Part shown: piece by piece, positions 47,997 through 59,900 of the stretch
How positions within the stretch are numbered: position 1 is the first letter of the stretch
Layout: each line of letters begins with the position of its first letter
Source of the DNA: Glandiceps talaboti
Lineage: Eukaryota; Hemichordata; Enteropneusta; Spengelidae
Length of the DNA: 62,000 nt
NCBI RefSeq assembly: GCF_964340395.1
Contig: NC_135556.1
Coordinates: 18,533,642-18,595,641, forward strand
Reading direction: 5' to 3'
Program-made: the position numbers and the translations under genes
The notes under the pieces: generated by a model
The model's database searches: none
The model's input: the letters and a program-made list of their open reading frames with translations, nothing else
Told to the model about the DNA's origin: nothing

Positions 47997-48533
47997 ATGT
48001 TCCTGACAAGGTGGCAGTGTGTACATGTAAGTCATACTACTACTATTACGACTACTGACATGTCAAACTCAATGTAATGTACTGCTGTGAAATGAATTAA
48101 TGTGGTGACTTATTTGTCATTGTATGTTTTAAACTAATCCAGTCAATCATGAAAGGATTAATTATTCACGGGTTTTGATGAAGAGGTACGTTATTTAGCT
48201 AAACTACATTAAAACTAAATTGAAAACTAGTAAGCATGCGAAGTTCCTGGTACATTTATTGAATCATTTGCTAAATTCAGAAAGCAAACTACAGTCATGG
48301 ATAAAAAAGCATGACATAAAAAAAAATTGAAATTATATTTATCCTGTACTGTGGTGAAATTTAAAGATGATTGTAAAGTAGAACTGATTATTTGAATTCT
48401 GTGTAGGCTTGTAAACGCAATTACATTTTGTTAATTTATACATCAGGAGAATGTCTGTAATGTACATTCCCTTTGTTCGTTTTTACATCAAAGACTGAAA
48501 ATGACCATGTCAACAATTTACTCACTCAACATT

Positions 48534-48559
48534 AATAAATAAATAAATAAATAAATAAA
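48534..48559. repeat. (AAAT)n microsatellite
   Basis: About six AATA units. Includes overlapping AATAAA hexamers that could serve as polyadenylation signals for a long TRIM2/3 3' UTR. Confidence 0.9.
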
Positions 48560-49689
48560 GAGAATATGAAATCAATCAAATTTCTCCTGTACTGTACAAC
48601 ATAACTCAGAGAATTTCAATCAGCTCACTATGATGTCAACATTCACATCAAAATTCGTACAGTTCTATGATATCACTTAACTCAAGAACAGTCACATTGT
48701 TGAAGATAAACACAGCACCTTAAGAACAAAAATCTTTTGTTTTGGTTCAAGAAGTCAAGCTTTAACATACATGTCTGTGTATCATCATACAAAATGAATG
48801 TACAGGTCATGAATTCAGAAGTTGATTTTGAGATTCTAAATTAAACAGACTTTAATACACAAAGATGAATCAGTTTCAAATCTAAGTCACAGAATTAACT
48901 TATTGTAGATCTGTTGATCTGATTTGAACTTTAACAAATGGCAAACAACATTGTCTTTGTTAATTTTTCACATAACCAGAACAGAATCAGTCAGGCCTTT
49001 TCTGCATGCGCTAATACAGTTACACTCTTAGATACATTTTCCTGTTGATGTGTGGACCATTCATTTTATCTACAGTATCAATACCAACATATTTGTCTTT
49101 CAACCAACCAACCAAATATGAATTATGTAAATTTTATGAGCAATTTATCCACAGGAGAGCCAACATTACTCAATATTTAAATTAATATAGCATTACTACC
49201 AATCACAGGCCATAATTGAAATATGTAAATTTGAGACATGTCCACCAATGAGAAGCTACAGTTCAAAATCTATTTCATGATGATTTCAACGTGTTTTGAT
49301 TTTGTCTGTGGTTAGAAAAGAGATGTGTTATTTTTTTACACAGAAGAATATTTATTAATGTCAGTTATTTATTCTCCTTCAAACTTTCAGTAAAGTGATA
49401 AGTTTTCTTTTTTCCTTGTGAAAAAGATTTTATTATTGTCATTATAACAGTACTGTTTGATGATTTACTTATTTTTTTGGAGACATAATCAGTACCAAAG
49501 TTACTCAGAAATATTTCTACTTTATTTAACTTGTCTGTAGTTTTGTCACACATGACAACAATCGCTGACATTTTGTGTAAAATCATACTTTTTTTTCTAT
49601 GATTTAATGGTGAATTTTGACTTCATTGATGTGTATTTTTTATGAGGGGCAATTTATAGCATGCAGACTGTCCATTAAGCATTTATGTC
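48560..49689. other. AT-rich intergenic stretch
   Basis: No gene, RNA or repeat could be supported here. The open frame on the - strand at 49365-49586 has no recognisable features. Confidence 0.5.
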
Positions 49690-50145
49690 AGTGAATGTCA
49701 TGACACTTCATCTAGTGAATGTCATGATGTTTCATGTAGTGAATATCAGATGTTCATCTAGTGAATGTCATGATGTTCGAATGTCATCATATTTCATCTA
49801 GTGAATGTCATGTTTCATCTAGTGAATGTCATGATGTTCATCTAGTGAATGTCATGATGTTCATCTAATGAATGTCATGATGTTCATTTAGTGAATGTCA
49901 TGATGTTCATCTAGTGAATGTCATGATCATCTAGTGAGTCATATTTCGTCTAGTGATTGTCATGACGTTTCATCTAGTGAATGTCATGATGTTCATCTAG
50001 TGAATGTCATGATGTTCATCTAGTGAGTCATATTTCATCTAGTGATTGTCATGACGTTTCATCTAGTGAATGTCATGATGTTTCATCTAGTGAATGTCAT
50101 GTTTCATCTTATGAATGTCATGATTTTTCATCTGGTGGAAACCAT
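49690..50145. repeat. Minisatellite, about 20 units of 23 bp
   Basis: The unit is CATCTAGTGAATGTCATGATGTT, repeated about 20 times with units of 17-24 bases. A higher-order block (a short unit GTGAGTCATATTTC, then GTGATTGTCATGACGTTTC, then standard units) occurs twice, starting at about 49934 and 50024, so expansion occurred at two scales. Every full unit contains the palindrome TCATGA. Confidence 0.97.
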
Positions 50146-50535
50146 TGTGATTTGATTTGATTAGAGCTATCATAAATCTCAAAATTCAGCTGATGTCATT
50201 TAAATCTAGTGTTTAGCATTGTGGTAATAACTGATGGTTTAGCATCGACATTGAAAGTCGTCTTCACTCTGAACTACATGTGACCATCATCATTACCTCC
50301 TTTGGATACTTTTACATAGTAACTATATGTAAGCTCATAGCAAGCATCACAGAACAAACAGAGAGATGGAAATTGTTAGTACCAATTCTTCAATAGTCAT
50401 CAATTTCAGGAAATCCGTACAATACTATACAGAATACAGACAAAAATATTGACAAGAAACTTATCATAACAGCATTTCCTTACATGTTACGCAAGTATTA
50501 ACTATTGGCAATGGAAGAGACAGCATAATCATGAA

Positions 50536-50583
50536 ATAAATAAATAGATAAATAAATAAATAAATAAATAAACAACAAACAAA
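50536..50583. repeat. (AAAT)n and (AAAC)n microsatellite
   Basis: AAAT units interrupted by AGAT and passing into CAAA units. Confidence 0.9.
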
Positions 50584-51019
50584 CAAACATAAAATATTAG
50601 ACTAAACAAGGATCACAACATTCGAGTGAAAGGTAACGTAGTGAATATTCTGACCAACACTGTGCTTGTTCATTTTGATAGTATATGGTGGTATAAATGT
50701 ATAGATGTAGTTTTGTAAGTCTGTTACAGCATTACAAGTTCAATGTCAGCTAATCTTTTTTGAAAAAAAGATTGACCAATCATAGATTTAACAATGGCAG
50801 TGCAACGTATACTAAATCTGCTAAGACTTACACGAAAGTTTTTGTAGTGAAACAATAAGACAAAAGAAAAAAACAGGGTTTCAATGACCTTTCCTACAAT
50901 CCTAGAGTGTAATATTAGTGATGTAACTTTGGTAATAATCTAGTGTAGTCCTTTGTGAAATGATTGACATTGTGTCTGTGTATTTCAAATGTGGTAATTA
51001 TAATCCACAGAATGAAAGT

Positions 51020-51680
51020 GCCTATGTACAAGTTATGTGATATGTGAGACAGTATATCAAGTTATGTAACTGCATATATGTGAGACAATGTAAGGATGTT
51101 ACGTGAGACTATATATGTAAGATTATCACATGCAAGATTTGTGAGACTGTGGAAGGATTAATAGTAGCAGCAGCATGCATAGCCAGGAATCCATTTGGAT
51201 TGGGGTTTTAAATTTTGTGATTGGAAAGCAAAATTTAAAATCCCGATCCACATGTGGATTCCAGACTACAGTATGCAAGGGTGTAATGTGTGAGTTTGTG
51301 GAAGGAGAGTCACATGAGAGTTGTTATGACATCATTTTTGAGACATGTGAGAATATTATGTGAGAGAGTGTGGCAGAATATTGCATGTGAGAGAGTATGT
51401 TTGAGACAGTTCGAAGTATGTATGCATAGACACTGTAAGACATTGTAAATGCAAGCATATCGTCATGTGACAGCATCGGGGATGTGAGACAATGTGCGGA
51501 GATATTCTAATGTGAGACAACATATGTGTATCATGATTGTGTGAGATATGGTATGCTAACTTATGTGAGACACAATAAAGATATTATGTGTGAAACAGTA
51601 TGTGAATATATCACAATGTGAGACTGGATGTTAGGATATTATGTGTGAGCTAGACCACATAGCATGTGGAGATATCATAT
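51020..51680. repeat. Degenerate repeat rich in TGTGAGAC
   Basis: The motif TGTGAGACA or TGTGAGA occurs about 15 times at irregular 30-50 base spacing, often followed by ATGTAAGGATATT-like strings. It looks like an old, decayed minisatellite. Foldback F3 copy 3 is inserted in it. Confidence 0.7.
51180..51268. mobile_element. Foldback element F3, copy 3
   Basis: TAGCCAGGAATCCATTTGGA with TTGGGGTTTTAAATTTTG pairs with CAAAATTTAAAATCCCGATC and CACATGTGGATTCCAGACTA. This gives about 38 paired bases around a loop of about 10. It is the best preserved F3 copy and sits within the TGTGAGAC repeat. Confidence 0.8.
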
Positions 51681-52241
51681 CAAGCTATCAGTCCAGAGAG
51701 ATGGATGAATGGCTGGACTGATGTTGATGTACTGGTACAGACTTGAGTGACTGTAGTCACACTGCTTGATATAATAGCCCAGCTTTAGGTGAACATATCT
51801 AGACAGTTTATTGCAGTGTAGCTATAACTATCAGTGAAATATAAAATAATCAACATTATAAGAAATTGTAAAATGCTATAAATTATTATAACCCACTGCC
51901 ATTGATGGGAATGCAAATCAGCAGCTTTCTTTATATGTATGGAAAACAGAAACTTAGAAGGAGGTGTTTGTCTGATTCTCTCTGTGTACTCATTTCAGCT
52001 GATAAAGTACTGTCAGCTATATGTACAGAACAAACACCTTTTTTTTCGCTTTTGCTTAAATAAAATTTATTGATGCTCAATTCAGTGTACGTGTCTGTGT
52101 GTTTACATTCTGCGAACCAGAATATTAGTAAATGTACCAGTAAAGTAGACTTATCGGTACCTTTGCTAAAATTATGGACAACAATACAAAATAGCTGAAA
52201 GCAAGTACTCAAGGCTGGAAGAATATGAATTCAGAGGATGA

Positions 52242-52359
52242 GCAGTGTAAGATACGTCTCCATCATGCTACTCTGCCCTCACTGGCCGGCTCTTATCAAG
52301 TGACAGGTGATTGACCGATGTGTGAGGGCACCCTGTCATGGTGTACCTTACACTACAGA
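52242..52359. mobile_element. Foldback element F2, copy 3
   Basis: Ends GTGTAAGATACGTC and GTGTACCTTACAC are inverted. The inner arms TGCCCTCACTGGCCG and CGATGTGTGAGGGCACCC and the GACC/GGTC steps match copies 1 and 2. Confidence 0.75.
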
Positions 52360-53397
52360 TTGTGCCGTTCTTTACCAAACAATCTGATGGATAAGACTAA
52401 GAGTTACATAAGATGCCCATTTTCATGATTCTCAATCTTATTAGCAAGAACATCACATCCTTAAATATGTTCACTAGGTTGGTAAAATAGCAATAACTAG
52501 TTCTTGTAACATATAAGTTAATTCTTATTACTTTATGAGTAATGTTTCGCTTGTTTGTGTCAGCAGGCTTTATCAAACTATCCATTTGCTGGCTTTGCAT
52601 TAACAGAAATACTTATAATATTTGGGAAGAAATTCATCTTTAACCCAACCTAACCCACTCAATCCTGTATTCATGGGAATGACCACATTTATTACCTAAC
52701 AAAACTAACCCAGTTACCCTGCACCTAAATGTATAGTGATTGTCATTTTCTTACATTGTAAAAAAATTCTGATTAAAAATAACAACACAAGGATGAAGAA
52801 GCTCACAGACTTTTAAAAAAAGAAAATGTTCACTACCCAATGATCAGTTTGACACACCACTGATGCACACAGTTTCTAGTGACCCACCAAAATTTGGTGT
52901 TCCCCTATTTCTTACTATGTGGTGACTGACGCAGACGGATCAAAACGTTGCATTCATTTCAAATTTACTGTTCCAAATTAACGATTCTTGGAACCATGAA
53001 CAATATATTCTGCACATTTTGCAGTGTTGTCCACTCAAGATCACGACAGTGAGACACAAGTTTAATTATTTCTTGCAGAAAATTTGAATAATTATAATTA
53101 CAAATGAGCTGTGGGGACACTCACTTAGCTCCTACAAATTGAATGCCATGTCTGCAAGTAGTTTAAATATGTACTATGAAAAGGAAACTTGTCTATCGAT
53201 GGAGAACATGCAGTGATATGATGAACGATGAGTTGACATGTGAATGATTGGGTGAATGAGTGGACAGTGTAATAAAATTATGTAGTAACGTGTGTGCTCA
53301 GGCAATATCACAACTAACCTGCCCTTGGGCTGGCACTGATCTTTACCAACATTTTTATATTGCCCTCGCTGGCGTGTGTTATTCAAGTTAATTTACG

Positions 53398-53483
53398 AAT
53401 ATTCAAAAAATACTGTCATTTTGTTTGCACTTCAAAATGATCCTTTTGAAGTGCAAACACCGATGACATATTTTTTGAATATT
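53398..53483. other. Strong pre-miRNA-like hairpin
   Basis: AATATTCAAAAAATACTGTC and AT, a small bulge, then TTTGCACTTCAAAA, a six-base loop, TTTTGAAGTGCAAA, a bulge, and ATGACATATTTTTTGAATAT and T. About 34 of 40 positions per arm pair. The 86-base length suits a miRNA precursor or a tiny MITE. It lies about 570 bases upstream of the CFAP97 start codon. Confidence 0.55.
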
Positions 53484-53602
53484 TGTAAATATATAATTTG
53501 TACTATGACCATCCTTTATACTTATAGATAGAATATTATATTTAGATGGTCTAAAAAGTTAAAATTGCCCACTGCATCATCAATGATGAATGTGTATAGT
53601 CA

Positions 53603-53632
53603 CAGTCCCTCTATCATATGATAAAGGGACTG
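53603..53632. other. Short hairpin upstream of CFAP97
   Basis: CAGTCCCTCTATCAT and ATGATAAAGGGACTG form a 15-base inverted repeat with one mismatch and no loop. It could be a protein-binding palindrome or a chance structure. Confidence 0.45.
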
Positions 53633-53699
53633 TAGTGTAGTGTATCCCAACACACTATGATAACTTACTACTCGTTGAAGTGTTCTTGTGGGCATCCTG

Positions 53700-53972
53700 T
53701 CGTCAACTAGCTGTATCTGACATGAAACCTGTGAACTGCGACCTCTGTAGTTTGTTACTTTGTTTTTCCCTCAGACAGTCTCGTATTGTCTCGTGTTTAG
53801 GACGAGAGTAATTTCTTTCCCAGAATGCATTGCTGCAACATTACAGTTGCTACAAAACATTTTTGACGGACATCGGTGTTATTGTCGTTACGAAGTCGGC
53901 AACCGTGCACTGACATTTGCAAATAAGGTGAACCGTGTCCCAGAATAGTGTGAGCTTAGCTTAGCCGAAAAG
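53700..53972 (+). promoter_or_regulatory. CFAP97: CFAP97 promoter-proximal / 5' UTR region
   Basis: CpG content rises here relative to the flanks, as at an animal promoter. TTTCCCAGAATGCATT at 53816-53831 resembles the ZNF143/Staf core (TTCCCAGMATGC), which is common near housekeeping starts. GGCAAC at 53898 is only an X-box half-site. A splice-acceptor-like TTTGTTTTTCCCTCAG ends at 53774, so the 5' UTR may begin with an upstream exon. No TATA box was seen. The transcription start is not fixed. Confidence 0.45.
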
Positions 53973-56900
53973 ATGGCTGACGATTTGGGAGAACCAGTAG
54001 ATCACGACTTCTTCGATATGGACGAACCGAAGTCGGACCGGCATCGACACGACAGCAGTCCAGAGAGGAGATCGAGTCGAGACAAGCGATCCGAAGGTAA
54101 ACAAAATGGCGGTGGAGACTGGACAACGCTATTAAGCGCAAGGTCCACGTCAAGTTCTGGCAGCAGGAGAGAAATACAAGCAAAAATTCCAACTGGTACA
54201 CCACGTGAAGGTGACTATATATATTCTTCTGACGAAGACCAGAACGATGCAAAGGAATCTTCAAGTAACAGTAAATATAAAAACAGGGATGAGGACAGCG
54301 CTAAAGTGTCTGTCAAAGATGATAGAGACAGTATGTTCAAAGCTCGGAGAAATTTGAAAAGCGCAGGACCTAGACGTGTTACCCACTCAAAAGACACCAG
54401 TCCTAGTCGTGACAAACGTTCCAAAGACGCCAGCCCAAATAGAGACAAAGAAAAGAAAAAAGGTGACAAACATCGAAAACGACGTGATAGCTACAGCTCA
54501 GAGAGTGGTAGTGAAAGTGATAGTTATTCATCGTACAGTAGCAGCGAATACTCAAGTTACAGCGACTCGGAAAGTGAAATTACCGATGTGTCTCCTCTGC
54601 CCAGTCCACAGGGAAGTCCTCGCAGACAAAGACGCGAAAAGAAAATTGCATCAGATTCTGATCTTTCTCCCAGTTCTGGAGAATCTCCTAAACACATTGA
54701 AGGTAAACCACCAAAAAGGCCAATGTCAGGAAAACGAAGTCCCAGGTACACAGATCTTGTTACTGATAACTACAGTGGTGTTACTCCAAATGGTCAGCGT
54801 GATAGACTTTTACAAGGTACAGATGCTAGAGATTTAAGTTTACTTCTAAAAGCTGTACTTGAACTTGATGAAAGTGCACGTCATACTCTGAGACATGGTG
54901 TGAGTGAATCCTCTACAAATAAAGTACTTTTCAGAAGACCTACTTCATCTAAAAAACCAGATCGAAAAAACTTATCCTTTAGCAATGATAGAGTTTCAGA
55001 AATTGATGTAGAAAACCAAAGGTTGCTTCGAGAAATTATGAAAGGTACAAAACCAAAGGAGAGGAAGAAACCCAAAGCAGAGTCCACACGACCAGTGATG
55101 CTAAGTCACGCTGCCCTAAATCGTGCAAGAGAACAACGAAGGATAGAACGAGAGAATTGGGTAAGAAAATGAGATAATACAATACATACACTGCATACAA
55201 AAACACCACCCACAGTCATTGAGACACAACAGTAATATACTTTATACGGGGTCATATACAGTCTACTAAGCGTGCCCTGGAGATAAATACTATTCAATTA
55301 TGTGATTGTGCCACTGAACAATTGTTGTGTGCGAATATTATTTATATCGTTGCAAGATCGACTTTGTATATATTCATTAACTTACTATGAAACTTATCAA
55401 AAGCAAAGTACAGAGAAATAAATAAAAATGGGTGTTGTCAAGGACTCTTGATTCAGCAAACATGTAAGAAAAGGTAGTGCAGAAAGAAAAGAAAAAAAAT
55501 TAAGACTGTCTGAATTTCATAATTCTGTGACTGATACACACAATTCAAAATTGAATATTACTAGAAAATGTTCCAACTTTTGTAAGATTTACGGACTGTT
55601 AAAATTACAGGTTGCAATATATTGGTTTAATTTGTACTGCTCATAAATTTATATCAGTCTTTGTTTAGTCAGGAAATTGGACATTTAAACCACTTGACTC
55701 AGATGAAAGGTAGACCTTCATATAGTTGCCAGCACAGAAATATATTGTACATTTTGTACATAATTATCACAATATCAAATGAATTTCTTTTAGTGACAAT
55801 TTCCATGAAAGTCTGTATCAGATCTAACCAATAAATGCTTCATAGCAGTGTCATCAAACGATTTTTGGTCTAAACAAAAACTGATGTTAGATGAAGTAAG
55901 ATATGCAAACAGGTTTGATTGATAGCGTTTTTGGTTTACAAGACTAATTATTGATCGTGTAAACAAAACAGTTATTGATTTTATATGGAGTGTGACAAGT
56001 CCCAAGCAAGATAATCTGCAAGCCTCTGAAGGTAGATGTTTCTATACACCTCCGTGGCCTCTGCAGATAACTGAGATATAAAAAAACTAACTAAATGCAA
56101 ACAGATAAATTATGCAATTCCGTATTACATGCATACTAATTCATATCATCACTAGAGTTTCCTGTATGAAGTGAAAGCGTATAATTTATCAGAAGTATCA
56201 AACCTATCTGGAAATATATCCTTTTGGGGTGATATCAGCTCACAATTTTCACACTGGTCAAGATATCAGGTGATTGGTGGGAACTGTTGAATCCTACGAA
56301 GTGCAGCAAAGCAAAAGATATAATTACGAAATTATTGCATATTTGTATTATTCAAGGTTTTTTTTGCATAAACAACAGTATGCTGTATGGAATTTTTCAT
56401 TCAAAATCAATGAAAATGGTATGCGTAATTTAAAAACGGTCATCTCTTATTGGACATGTAATCCTTCTGATAATGACATTTCGATATATTTTTGCTGAGT
56501 AACCTAAACATCTAAATCTTAGTAAACTTTGTCAAATGTTGTGAGCTGGCCATAACTCATATTAATGTAATGGGAGACAAAGAATGTGTCATTTAGTTTT
56601 ATGTACTTCTTTAGCATTAAAAAGGCTTTGTTGCCCAGTTTCCGAGCTACAGCAATACAACAATGGCTTAGTTTTCCATACAAAAGCCTACTAGATATAC
56701 TGCCAAGATTTACTCACATTTGTGCAGAGTTAATGACCCTTTTGTGACAATGTGTCAAATTTATTTATCACTCTCGGAATTGAAACAAGGTTCCCTTGTA
56801 GTAGTATCGATTGTGCTTGTAGTTACAAAACTGTACTTTTTCAAACGCCATTCCCTGTTTTGGGTGCTGTATCAGCGAAAAAAACAAACTTTTGAAGGCT

Positions 56901-59900
56901 ATATAAACAAACCCTTAGAAACAGCAATGTTTCTTTCATAAAAGATGTGTTCTCTCCTGTGTACATAATATACTTTACAACTGACAGAACAGTATTGTTC
57001 CCTCACAAAGACCCATCTAGTGCAAACCTTTTGAAAAACGCTAAGTAACAGTTCATGCAGGGTCAAGTGAATTATACGCGACCTACCTGTAATTTATTTG
57101 AGTTGTCCAAAACAAAAAGGAAGATTTATTGGTAGTAAACTAATAAATCTGTGGCTAAAAACATGCCAGTTTTGTAGATCTATGATGACAGCCCTGTGGC
57201 CATTACTTACGGTTGACTACTCTTGTATATAGTTCACTTGCGTCTCTTTCCGACATTATTACCATATCAATGGTAGTGAGGAACTAGCTTTCAGGTGTTT
57301 TATATTTGCTGTCTGATTTCTTGAACTACAACATCTACAAAAGACAGGTGATAGTATGCATATCCTGATCATGGATAAATTTACTTACATGGACATGACA
57401 TCGTGCTTCCTTACTACAAATGATTAGTTCAATTTTTATTTTGATTAGGTAATTTGTGAATTTCTGAACAGAACCCTAGAGGTTGCCATGGATAGCTACA
57501 GTAGATTCTTACTGTTAGACTCTTCCTGCACTGCAGTAAACAAACAGTACACCTTTTGTTATTTATCTTTGCGGTAGTATCACTTAAAATGCAATTCATT
57601 GGAGAGCACAGCACATTGAACCCGGGCAGTAATTTTCTGTATCATGCGCGCCCTGGCACACTTTGCCCAGATATGGCAAGTGGTGCTCTCATTGATATCT
57701 GTTTGCTCAGTGATTTGGCACCAATGTAATGTTCCAAGACAGTGTTTTATATGAATTAAGCATGTTCATTGAAAGATATTGGAATGTGTAGTGACATTGT
57801 GTTACAAAGAACTTATATTCATTTTGTTTATTGCTAGATTGTTGTTATGAAACAAAATTGATTGTATAGTTAAGATGAAGTCGTCACCATGTCCTTGGAC
57901 TAAGCGTCTAAGTCTGACTCCAGGCCTTGTTTTGTATAATATGATACCTTTATAGCTGGTGTTAAAAGTTAAATTTCAAATGTCAACCGATGTAAGTTGG
58001 CAGACAATTGACAGATATGTTTGCCAAATATATTTCATCCTGGTAAAAGGTCATGTTTTGTGACAAAGAGAAATACAGATGCGAACTGTCGTAGGAATTA
58101 GAAAATTAGATAAGTAAGGGCTGATCATGGTGAGAGACTGCAAAGTCATCAAGGAAACAGACTTTATTTACGTTCCAAAGATGAGATTGTGACTTTTTGA
58201 GTGAATATGATATTTAAAAAAAGGTGTATATTTGTCAGTCATTTACATGTATCATTCATAAGTATATGTACATTACATGTATATGAGGATTAGGCTAACA
58301 GTTATACTCTATTATGGCAGTTATTGGTATCAGCTGGTGTTCATCTTTCTGTTAATTATTACTTAAAACATTATTACTGACAGTGAAGAGCATTACAAGC
58401 CTAATACTTCACACCTGAGTGGCTATTGAAACTTACAGTCCTGTGATAATTATAACAAGTTATCATATATATCTTATTATACTATCATGGAAAACAGCTG
58501 ACATTTATGTTTTTACTATAATCAGAATGGGCATCGCACTTTTATCAGTAATACACGCTACATTCTACACTTAATACATTTGATAGATTATTGAAAATAG
58601 ATAAAGAGAATATCCAGTTTACATTTTCTGTGCGAACTGTCTAACTGCCTGGTTGGCCCCTTGGTTTATATGACTTTGAATTACTCTATTGCACACGTTT
58701 TACTCATGAAATACAGCCTTTGAAGTTTGATAAATACCCGATCTCCGTTTACTCTGCCATCAGTCTTTTTAAACAAAAAAAGACATCTTGTTAAATAAAA
58801 GTCTTGACGAATGTGTATTTTCCTTGTTTCCCAGATATTCCATAATTCCTGTGTAGGTGCTAATTAAATATTGAATTGAATTTGCATGAGTTAATGATAT
58901 TCAGTGTTTGTTATAACCTTGGTTAACAATGATAGCCATAAAGGCTGAATTGATAAGTGGTGCAGTGTGTCCTGAATTGCCCATGATGTAGTTGGTATTT
59001 GCCACATATAGTAATGGGTAAAAATTAGTATAGTGGGAAACTTTTGCTGTCATTTTTTTTACCATAAATAAGGTCAATTTGACTATTTTGTGCTAAATTG
59101 CTCATGTAGTTGGTATTGCCATGTATAGAAAAATGTATATTGAGATAGGTTATTATCATTTTTTGTCAGTAAAGTCAAACTTGGTGAGTTTGTCCTAAAT
59201 TATCCTTGTAATGTAGATGGTATTGCTATATAATAAGTCACATTAATATTAGTCCATTGACAAAATATAGATTTCAGATTTTGCTGATCACATAGAGATG
59301 AATAATTTGTATTGAGTCACTGAATATACACTGTCTGGCCTTTGAATTAACTTCAGTAGTGCAAAAGCAGTTTCAGAGAATTAGAATTATAAAACCTCTA
59401 TTTAGATTATTATATTACTTTCATGGCTAGGTTTCATTCAATAGCTTTAATGACATTTTTACTGTTGGAAAATCACCATTGTTAGCTGTATTATCAGGAA
59501 TAGAGTAACGGGCTATGGATGCTGGTGAAATGACAAAATAGATTTGTATAATGGCATTCAATCGCAGAGTGAATACATTTTCTATTTTGTGATGATCGTC
59601 TCATAGGATTTGATTTCTTTTTCCATAGCATAGTGTCTCTGTTCCTCTTAACTGTCCTCATGTTTTTTTCGGTGCTGGAGTTATTTTAGCTGAATATGTA
59701 CAAAAGCGTTTTCCGTGTCCCACCAACATACTTTTACGAGTTGTCACATCTCTATGTTCATGAACAGCGGCACTGATGACTATGGTACCCTTGCATAATC
59801 ACAATCAAAGTTCACCTAGTCCTACTTTGCTAATCTGCCAAGATTTTCATGTGCCAAAATAAATGTTTACTGTACAGTCAGTGGCTACAGATTCTACATT

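Noticed and set aside
53880-53905. GTTACGAAGTCGGCAAC as an RFX X-box in the CFAP97 promoter
   Set aside because: The half-sites are five bases apart, outside the usual one to three. Only the right half matches well.
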